From the NCBI GenBank assembly GCA_937967955.1, contig CALBUB010000057.1, positions 1-12,797 of the forward strand: 12,797 nucleotides of DNA, in the 5' to 3' direction. The position numbers and the translations under genes were made by a program. The stretch comes from an uncultured Bacillota bacterium (GTDB taxonomy: Bacteria > Bacillota > Clostridia > Tissierellales > Tepidimicrobiaceae). The notes beneath the pieces were generated by a model. It made no database searches. It was not told the origin of the DNA and saw only the letters and a program-made list of their open reading frames with translations. Positions 6,931 through 12,797 of the stretch are shown piece by piece (positions within the stretch are counted from its first letter, which is position 1; each line of letters begins with the position of its first letter).

Positions 6931-9396
6931 CTAAGCTTCCCTAATAATATTATCATATTTAATCATATTCATTGGGGACAAGCTAGCATTTCCTATTCCT
7001 TCTTGGGTGCAGACTCCACTTCTAGGGTGTAATATTGGAATGCAAACTATGTCCTCAGCTATTATTTCCTGTATCCTTTCATACATTTCTATCCTCTTAT
7101 TAGGATTAGTAGTTTCTGATGCTAATTTTAGTAGCCTTAGCATCTCCTCATTTTCATAGCCATTATAGTTGATTTCACTATCTGGTAAAAATAGAGGCTT
7201 TATAAAAGCTGAAGGCTCTTTTACATCTCCAAACCAGCCTAACACATATAAGTCATAATCTCTATCTGTTCCAGTGAAGCTAGAATTGTATTCTACAAGC
7301 CTTACATCCATTCCTATAGCTTTTAAGTCTTCTTTTATATATTCTAATACTTTAACAAGGCTAGCTTGCCTATAGAAAAGCTTTATAGGTTTACTTAAGT
7401 CAACCTTCTCCTCCTTAAGTATTCTTATAGCTTTATCTGGCTTGTATTCAATTTCTCCTATATGGTCACAAGATATTAGTTCTGAAGGAACTAGACATTT
7501 AGCCTCTACTGCCAATTCTCCATATAGCTCCTCTACTATTCTCCTCTTGTTTATGGCATGGCCTATAGCCTGCCTTACCCTTTTATTAGTAGCAAAGGAA
7601 GAATGGCTGTTTTTCATATTAAAGCTTATAAAGTAGGTGGCAATTAAATCTCTAATCTTTAATCTATGGTAGTATTCTGTGTTTCTTAGCTTTTCTAATT
7701 GGTCCTTATTGCCAATTAGGTGTAGGTCATACTCCTTATTTAAAAATTTATCTAGGGAATTGTCCTCTTCATATACAAGCTCTATAACATCACAGTAAGC
7801 CCTGCCTCCCATATAGTTTTCATAGGCAACTAGCCTATATCGATTATCTTCAATGCTTTCTATCATATAAGGGCCACAGCCTACAAAATTACCCTTTTCT
7901 AACTCCTCTGGATCCATAATGGCACAGCAGGTATTGGCTAAGTGTAGCAAAAAGCCATTAAAAGGCTTTGATAGTTTAATAGCCACTCTGTAATTATCCA
8001 ATACTTTAATGCCAGAAACTTCACTGGCTTGTCCCTTCATAAATTCTTCTGCCCCTTCAATATAGTCTATAAACCAAGTGTTAGGAGAATTTAGTTCTGG
8101 GGATAGTAGCCTTTCTAAACAGTATTTCACATGGTAAGCATTTATTATTTTGCCATTATGGAAGGTAGCATCGGCTCTTAAGTTGAATATCCATGTAAGG
8201 TTATCATCTTCCACATACCAGCTTTTGGCTATACATGGCAGCACATCTCCACTATTAGATGTGGTTAGTAAGCCTGCATGTACATTGCTAAGCACCTGGA
8301 CATCATTAGCTAGGTTTGTAATTGCTGGGTCTAGTGTAGATAAGGGTTGAGAAAGGCTTATCCTTATAGTTATGGGCTCTTTTTTACTCTCAGCAGTATC
8401 TCCAATCAATTCTCTAGTTATATCTTCTAATAGTATTGTAAAGTCGTTCAATTCGTCTAAGGCTACCTTTGTAAACTGGGTATTCATAAGGGCACTTTCC
8501 ACCATAGACATGGCCTTATTGGAAGATGTACTCATATCATCTGTTAAGGAAACTATTGCTTCAAGGCTTGCTGTCTGCTGTGCTATAGCATTGGTTATTT
8601 CTCCTATAATGGCTATCATATTCTCCATGGACTGCTGTACTTTGTTAAAGGACACATTAGATTGTTCAGCAATACTTACCCCGTCCATTATCTTTTCACT
8701 GCTCTTTTCAATTGCTTCAATAGTATCGTTTACTCTTATATTTATATTCTCTATAATGGCAGCTATTTCATCTACCGATTCTGAACTTCTTTCAGCCAAT
8801 TTTCTTATCTCTTCTGCTACCACAGCAAAACCTCTTCCTGCTTCCCCTGCTCTGGCTGCTTCTATTGCTGCATTTAAAGCTAGCAAGTTGGTCTGTCTAG
8901 CAATATCGTTTATTATATCTAAAATACCCCTTATCCTATTTGCCCCAGCCTTAAGGCTGTTTATCTCTTCCACCACCATGGTAACAGAGCTTTTTATTTC
9001 ATCCATAGACCGGATGGTGTTGTTTACTGCATTGCTGCCATCTTCTACTACTTTTAAAGTATCCTCAGCAGTCTTATAGGAGGACTCAGAGCTAGCATTT
9101 AGTTCTTCTACCATTGCTGAATAGCTGCTTATTTCTTCCACTACCTTATGTATAAAGCCTACTTGTTCATCAACTCTGCTGGATATGGCTTCAATTATAC
9201 TAATCAAACTTTCCGTCTGGTCGTTTAAACATTCAATCCTCTTATCCAGCCTATTTAGCAGAGTTTCCTCATTTTGTTTAATTAGGGATAGTCGCTTTAG
9301 GTCCTTTTCTTCTGTATCTTCACCTTCTTCTCTTATCTCTAACACAGTTTCTTCCTTTGCATCCGCCATTGCCCTTTGTTTCTTCCAGAAAAACAC
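6931..9396 (-). CDS. Soluble chemotaxis signalling protein fused to a family-5 solute-binding domain
   Basis: An 821-residue two-part protein. From about residue 80 to 335 it is an MCP cytoplasmic signalling domain: two roughly equal coiled-coil arms around the conserved tip (about 165-204, IARQTNLLALNAAIEAARAG then GRGFAVVAEEIRKLAERS), which contacts CheA and CheW. From about 343 to the end it is a complete SBP_bac_5 oligopeptide/dipeptide-type binding domain: LDPAITN near its start, NLRADATFHNGK, RVRQAIGHAINK, and LPDSEINYNGY near the end. It has no signal peptide, transmembrane helix, HAMP domain or CheR-tethering pentapeptide. Ten cysteines in the binding part also suit the reducing cytoplasm. 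It probably reports an intracellular ligand to the chemotaxis kinase. Start: the GTG at 9396 has GGGAGG 9 bases upstream. A TTG at 9432 would add 12 residues but has no ribosome site and lies only about 10 bases from the predicted transcription start. The gene stands alone between its own promoter and terminator. Confidence 0.9.
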   Translation of the reverse strand: MFFWKKQRAMADAKEETVLEIREEGEDTEEKDLKRLSLIKQNEETLLNRLDKRIECLNDQTESLISIIEAISSRVDEQVGFIHKVVEEISSYSAMVEELNASSESSYKTAEDTLKVVEDGSNAVNNTIRSMDEIKSSVTMVVEEINSLKAGANRIRGILDIINDIARQTNLLALNAAIEAARAGEAGRGFAVVAEEIRKLAERSSESVDEIAAIIENINIRVNDTIEAIEKSSEKIMDGVSIAEQSNVSFNKVQQSMENMIAIIGEITNAIAQQTASLEAIVSLTDDMSTSSNKAMSMVESALMNTQFTKVALDELNDFTILLEDITRELIGDTAESKKEPITIRISLSQPLSTLDPAITNLANDVQVLSNVHAGLLTTSNSGDVLPCIAKSWYVEDDNLTWIFNLRADATFHNGKIINAYHVKYCLERLLSPELNSPNTWFIDYIEGAEEFMKGQASEVSGIKVLDNYRVAIKLSKPFNGFLLHLANTCCAIMDPEELEKGNFVGCGPYMIESIEDNRYRLVAYENYMGGRAYCDVIELVYEEDNSLDKFLNKEYDLHLIGNKDQLEKLRNTEYYHRLKIRDLIATYFISFNMKNSHSSFATNKRVRQAIGHAINKRRIVEELYGELAVEAKCLVPSELISCDHIGEIEYKPDKAIRILKEEKVDLSKPIKLFYRQASLVKVLEYIKEDLKAIGMDVRLVEYNSSFTGTDRDYDLYVLGWFGDVKEPSAFIKPLFLPDSEINYNGYENEEMLRLLKLASETTNPNKRIEMYERIQEIIAEDIVCIPILHPRSGVCTQEGIGNASLSPMNMIKYDNIIREA

Positions 9397-9449
9397 CCTA
9401 ATCCGCCTCCCAATTATTACATATATGTCCAAATTTTTAATTAAATTAT

Positions 9450-9478
9450 AGTATATAAGAAAAAATAGGTCTTTTCAA
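9450..9478 (-). promoter_or_regulatory. Sigma-A promoter of the chemoreceptor fusion gene
   Basis: On the minus strand, TTGAAA (9478-9473), a 17-base spacer and TATACT (9455-9450), each one base from consensus. The start would fall near 9443, leaving about 46 untranslated bases before the GTG at 9396. No sigma-D (flagellar) promoter pattern was seen. Confidence 0.7.
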
Positions 9479-9520
9479 TAATTTTGTGGAAAATGTTACA
9501 AGTATACTATTTAAAAAATA

Positions 9521-9547
9521 AAGGCTCGGATAGACAATCCGAGCCTT
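9521..9547 (-). terminator. Intrinsic terminator downstream of brnQ
   Basis: A perfect 11-base inverted repeat (AAGGCTCGGAT and its complement, loop of 5). On the minus strand it is followed by a T-rich run (TTTATTTTTT once the A-T base of the stem is included). It lies about 72 bases after the brnQ stop and just before the next gene's promoter. The plus-strand side also has a short T run, so it could work in both directions. Confidence 0.92.
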
Positions 9548-9619
9548 TTCTTTCTCCATAAAACTGAATACATGATACTCTATTAGGGCAGCGTATATTA
9601 GAATTGATAAACGTTTTCT

Positions 9620-10918
9620 TTATGCACCACTTACATCTTCACTAGTCTTCGATGGAACAAAGTTTCCTATTATACCACCAATTATAGCAGGTAGCAGCCA
9701 AGCAAAGCCTGAAGATGCTAGAGGAAATTTGCTTATTATGTTTGTTAGCCCTTCACCAATACCAAATATGGTTAGGGATTCAATAGCACTAACTATTAGG
9801 GCTGCATATATTGCAAATTTGTAAACGTTTTCATTTGCTATGTATTTATCCAAGAATACAGTTAATAAGATTAACACCATAACTATTGGATACATAAAGC
9901 CTAATATTGGACCTGCTAGTGAAATTATTGATTCTACTCCTATACAAGACATAACAGCACCGAAAACACTTGTTGCAATTACTACAATTCTATAGTTAAG
10001 CTTACCATTGGATATCTGGTCGAAATATTGACCTGCTGTAGCTGTTAGTCCTACAGATGTGGTTAAGCAAGCTAACATAACTGCCAAGCCTAAGCCATAC
10101 CTTCCAAAACCACCTAAAACATGATTAGATATGTTCATAATCAAAGTTGTTCTATCTATATCAGCTGTATAAAGACTTCCAGCTGTAGCTCCCAAATAGC
10201 CTAAGCCTCCATAAACAAATGCTAAACCTAAAATGGCAACCATTCCAGCTTTAACAGTCATGGACATTTTCTTTTTTTCTTCAGTATATCCATACTGTAC
10301 TAATGAAGCTGTTACTACCCCACCAAATAGGATAGCTGCTAATGCATCCATAGTTTGATAGCCTTCAAGGAAACCATAAGAGAAGGAATTATCCAATGTG
10401 TTTTCTGCTAGAATTCCAATAGGAGTAACTACTCCCTTCACTATTAAAAGAGTTAATAATGCAAACAATGCAGGTGTAAGTATTTTACCTATTTTGTCCA
10501 TTACATCGCTAGGAGAAATAACAAAGTATAAATTAATGGCAAAATAGATAATTGCAAATATAACTGGACTAAGACCTGGGAAAAGTTGTTGACCTCCCAT
10601 TTCAAAAGCTGTAGCTCCAGTTCTTGGAATAGCTAGTAATGGACCAATAGATATGACTATAGTAATACCCAAGAACTTAGCAAAGGCTGGTGATACCTTT
10701 CTTCCTAGCTTGTCTACATCACCGCCTGCTTTTGATGAAGCAACAATTCCTAAAAAGGGCAAACCTACTCCTGTCAAAAGGAAACCGATTACAGCAATGA
10801 TCCACTTATGTCCTGCTATCATTCCTAAATAAGGTGGAAATATCAAGTTACCTGCTCCAAAGAACATGGAAAAAAGTGCTGCCCCAAGCACTAGTATATC
10901 TTTATTTTTTTTGCTCAC
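9620..10918 (-). CDS. brnQ: Branched-chain amino acid:cation symporter (LIVCS family)
   Basis: A 432-residue integral membrane carrier, normal BrnQ length, with about 12 hydrophobic segments. The N-terminal motif GAGNLIFPPYLG (21-32), followed by the glycine-rich second helix, is diagnostic for the LIVCS family. TGATAFEMG near 104-112 and SVGLTATAGQYF in the middle are also family-like. It takes up leucine, isoleucine and valine with Na+ or H+. The start is GTG with AAGGAGGT 7 bases upstream; an ATG inside that stretch is out of frame and too close. It is a single-gene unit between two terminators. No T-box or other leader motif was found in the 174-base upstream gap, so control is not evident from sequence. 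Confidence 0.95.
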   Translation of the reverse strand: MSKKNKDILVLGAALFSMFFGAGNLIFPPYLGMIAGHKWIIAVIGFLLTGVGLPFLGIVASSKAGGDVDKLGRKVSPAFAKFLGITIVISIGPLLAIPRTGATAFEMGGQQLFPGLSPVIFAIIYFAINLYFVISPSDVMDKIGKILTPALFALLTLLIVKGVVTPIGILAENTLDNSFSYGFLEGYQTMDALAAILFGGVVTASLVQYGYTEEKKKMSMTVKAGMVAILGLAFVYGGLGYLGATAGSLYTADIDRTTLIMNISNHVLGGFGRYGLGLAVMLACLTTSVGLTATAGQYFDQISNGKLNYRIVVIATSVFGAVMSCIGVESIISLAGPILGFMYPIVMVLILLTVFLDKYIANENVYKFAIYAALIVSAIESLTIFGIGEGLTNIISKFPLASSGFAWLLPAIIGGIIGNFVPSKTSEDVSGA

Positions 10919-10996
10919 AGGTCATACCTCCTTAAGCTAGTCTTTAGCACACGATTATATATTAGCATTTTTTTATCAATTTAGCAAATAAAAAAT

Positions 10997-11025
10997 TTTA
11001 TACACAATTGTTAATTTAATCACAA
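10997..11025 (-). promoter_or_regulatory. Candidate promoter of brnQ
   Basis: On the minus strand, TTGTGA (11025-11020), a 17-base spacer and TATAAA (11002-10997) give a plausible sigma-A promoter, with a leader of about 75 bases. A second TATAAT at 10959-10954 is a better -10, but its TTGATA partner is only 14 bases away. The perfect 8-base palindrome ACAATTGT (11004-11011) lies in the spacer of the first candidate. Confidence 0.4.
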
Positions 11026-11064
11026 TGTACCTGTATCTTTTATGTTGAAATGTCAGAAAATACA

Positions 11065-11101
11065 AAAAGCTAAGCCTTTTTTGGAAGTAGGCTTAGCTTT
11101 T
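11065..11101 (-). terminator. Intrinsic terminator of murJ, overlapping its stop codon
   Basis: A perfect 13-base inverted repeat (11065-11077 and 11089-11101, loop of 11, core AGGCTTAGCT) followed on the minus strand by TTTTTG and further T-rich sequence. The murJ TAA lies within the first arm, so the last codons form part of the stem. Confidence 0.88.
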
Positions 11102-12640
11102 ATTTCTCACAAAACCACCAAGGAGTACTTTTAACTCCTTCACCTTGAAAATTATGCATAAAGTAAAGTATACAACTACTCCTAATCCTATTGATAGCAA
11201 TAAAATTAAGGTCTCAAAAAGTTTGCTAAAATCATATCTATCCGTTAAACCATAGAAAACTAAATAAACCACCATTCCCATAACCAAAGCAGCTGCCAAG
11301 GTCTTAATTAGGCACCTCATATATCCTTTTAAACCAATGGGGCCAATTTTTTTCCTTAAACTAATAAAAAGCATTATTGAGGTAAAGGTAGTAGAAATAC
11401 TAGTAGCAAAAGCCAGTCCTCCATGGGCCATAAATCTTATAAAAATTAAATTTAATATTATATTTAGCCCTACTGACAAAGCTCCATTTATCATAGGTGT
11501 TTTAGTATCCTGGAGGGAATAAAATACCTTATTCAACATAAGCCTTAAAGAGATACCTACCAGGCCTAGGGAATAGAAGAATAAAGCCTGTGAAGTCATA
11601 ATAGTATCCTTGGCTGTAAACTGTCCCCTTTCAAAAAATATACTTACTATTGGTTCTGCTAATACCATTATGCCTATTGTAGCAGGAACGGTTATTAATA
11701 GTATTATGTTTATACCTTGGGACATAATCTGCTTAACTTGGGCATTGTCCCCTTGGGAAAAGGCCCTAGAAAGCATAGGAAATATAACTGTAGTTATGGC
11801 AGCTATGAATACTGAAACTACTACATCATTTATTTTAGCTGAATAGTTAAGGGCTGATATGCTTCCTTCTACCAAGTTTGAAGCCAATGTTTTGTCTACA
11901 ATAGTATTTATCTGCTGTACTGCTGAGCCTAGTAAAACTGGTAATGCTAGGGTAAGGGTCTTTTTAATATAGCTATCATTTAAGTTTGCACCTAAACTAT
12001 ACCTAAAACCCCTATGTCTAACTGCTGGTAGTTGGATTAGAAATTGGGTGGAGCTGGCTAATACACTAGTAATCATTAAGGCATGAATATTATCCTTGTC
12101 TGCCATAAATAACAAGAAAACAATAAATATTAAATTGTAAGGCAGTCCCATTATGGCTGGTGGTCCAAATACCTGGCTACTGTGTAAAAAGCCAGAAAAA
12201 ACGTATGTAAAGCCTAGGAATACTACAATAGGTAGTCCCAGCCTGTTAAGCTTTACTGCTAAAGCAAACTGTTCCCCTTCAAAGCCACCAGCTACTATTT
12301 TGATTATCAAGGGTGAAAGGAAATAGCCTAGTATGGCTATTGTTAAGGATAAAAAGAAGACTACGTTTAATATATTGTTGAGAAACTGTAGCTTACCCTT
12401 TCTACCCCTTGTTTCTTCTACTTCTGTAAAAACTGGAACTAGGCTTGTATTTAAGGCTGAACCAGCAGCAGTCATTATCATAGTGGTGGCCGTCATAGCC
12501 ACAAAGTAAGTATCTGTTTCAAAACCTGCCCCATATTTAGAGGCTATGAGCATCTCTCTAACAAAGCCTAACATTTTACTCACTAAAGTGAATATGGATA
12601 TCATCATTGCTGATTGGGCAATTTTATTGGCTTTTGACAT
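11093..12640 (-). CDS. murJ: Lipid II flippase MurJ (MviN family)
   Basis: A 515-residue polytopic membrane protein of the MviN/MurJ branch of the MOP superfamily, with about 14 hydrophobic segments; length is typical. The start region carries the family's GFVREML motif (25-31, with conserved R28) and ETDTYFVA (41-48). Conserved loop sequences such as SLVPVF and FFERGQFTA are visible further on. It moves the peptidoglycan precursor lipid II across the cytoplasmic membrane. The ATG has AAGGAG 7 bases upstream. Clostridia often carry more than one MviN-like gene, so this copy could instead serve another polysaccharide or sporulation. It has its own promoter and terminator and no visible cell-wall neighbours. 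Confidence 0.92.
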   Translation of the reverse strand: MSKANKIAQSAMMISIFTLVSKMLGFVREMLIASKYGAGFETDTYFVAMTATTMIMTAAGSALNTSLVPVFTEVEETRGRKGKLQFLNNILNVVFFLSLTIAILGYFLSPLIIKIVAGGFEGEQFALAVKLNRLGLPIVVFLGFTYVFSGFLHSSQVFGPPAIMGLPYNLIFIVFLLFMADKDNIHALMITSVLASSTQFLIQLPAVRHRGFRYSLGANLNDSYIKKTLTLALPVLLGSAVQQINTIVDKTLASNLVEGSISALNYSAKINDVVVSVFIAAITTVIFPMLSRAFSQGDNAQVKQIMSQGINIILLITVPATIGIMVLAEPIVSIFFERGQFTAKDTIMTSQALFFYSLGLVGISLRLMLNKVFYSLQDTKTPMINGALSVGLNIILNLIFIRFMAHGGLAFATSISTTFTSIMLFISLRKKIGPIGLKGYMRCLIKTLAAALVMGMVVYLVFYGLTDRYDFSKLFETLILLLSIGLGVVVYFTLCIIFKVKELKVLLGGFVRNKS

Positions 12641-12702
12641 AATTATTCTCCTTTTCGTAAGTTGCTATATTTTATATTAAGCTATAGTTTTTTATCTAAG
12701 AT

Positions 12703-12711
12703 ATTATATCA
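12703..12711 (-). promoter_or_regulatory. Extended -10 promoter element for murJ
   Basis: On the minus strand, TGATATAAT gives an ideal TATAAT (12708-12703) with the TG extension one base upstream. No good -35 hexamer is found at the right distance, as is usual for extended -10 promoters. The untranslated leader would be about 55 bases. Confidence 0.5.
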
Positions 12712-12762
12712 CAAGGGAGTAGTTAGAATATATATTTTTAAGAATAGGGCCCATTTTCCAAC

Positions 12763-12794
12763 AAAAAACTGCCCATACTAGTTGGTATGGGCAG
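12763..12794 (-). terminator. Intrinsic terminator of a gene beyond the right edge
   Basis: A perfect 10-base GC-rich inverted repeat (CTGCCCATAC, 12769-12778, with 12785-12794; loop of 6) followed on the minus strand by TTTTTTG. It ends a minus-strand gene upstream of murJ that lies outside the window, so murJ starts a new transcription unit. Confidence 0.88.
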
Positions 12795-12797
12795 GGG

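Noticed and set aside
8372..9079. A 235-codon plus-strand open frame opposite the chemoreceptor gene
   Set aside because: It mirrors the coiled-coil coding region, has low-complexity Ser/Ile/Ala composition, no convincing ribosome site and no recognisable domain. It is a shadow of the real gene.
10919..11064. A T-box or amino-acid riboswitch upstream of brnQ
   Set aside because: The gap is short and AT-rich, with no T-box sequence, no specifier-loop structure and no terminator between the candidate promoter and the gene.
1..12797. Insertion sequences, integration sites, CRISPR repeats, tRNA or rRNA
   Set aside because: No transposase or integrase motifs, no spaced identical repeats of CRISPR type and no tRNA-like fold were seen. 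The inverted repeats found are explained as terminators, an intercistronic hairpin or the operator candidate.

Overview
The window looks like a piece of a low-GC Gram-positive anaerobe chromosome, most like a peptide- or amino-acid-fermenting member of the Clostridia/Tissierellia. This is inferred from the AT-rich sequence, strong Shine-Dalgarno sites (AAGGAGG or GGGGGA types), several GTG starts, sigma-A-type promoters and gene content. No species can be named from the sequence alone. Every gene supported here lies on the minus strand, so transcription runs from the right end to the left. I see no mobile element, CRISPR array, tRNA or rRNA.

Reading in the direction of transcription: the terminator of an unseen upstream gene lies at the far right edge. 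Next come murJ (lipid II flippase, with its own terminator), brnQ (branched-chain amino acid carrier, own terminator), and a gene for an unusual soluble protein that joins a chemotaxis signalling domain to a complete family-5 solute-binding domain (own promoter and terminator). After a 402-base intergenic region comes a long operon: panB, a panE-type reductase, an M20 metallo-amidohydrolase, a yhdT-type small membrane protein, panF, a class III aminotransferase, and the first 16 codons of another gene that runs off the left edge.

The operon is the main interest. It starts from a consensus promoter (TTGACA, 17 bases, TATAAT). Just after the start site is a repeat-rich stretch that resembles a GntR/FadR-type operator, followed by a leader of about 200 bases. 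It combines the first two pantoate enzymes (PanB, PanE) with a pantothenate importer (YhdT/PanF), an amide-bond hydrolase and an omega-amino-acid transaminase. The visible part lacks panC and panD, the genes needed to finish pantothenate. One reading, offered as a hypothesis, is a pantothenate-breakdown operon. PanF would import pantothenate and the M20 enzyme would split it into pantoate and beta-alanine. PanE and PanB would run in reverse to give 2-oxoisovalerate and a one-carbon unit. The transaminase, and perhaps an aldehyde dehydrogenase at the left edge, would process beta-alanine. The conventional reading is pantoate synthesis plus pantothenate salvage.

The second notable item is the chemoreceptor/solute-binding fusion. 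It has no signal peptide or membrane segment and ten cysteines in its binding domain, so it probably senses an intracellular ligand.
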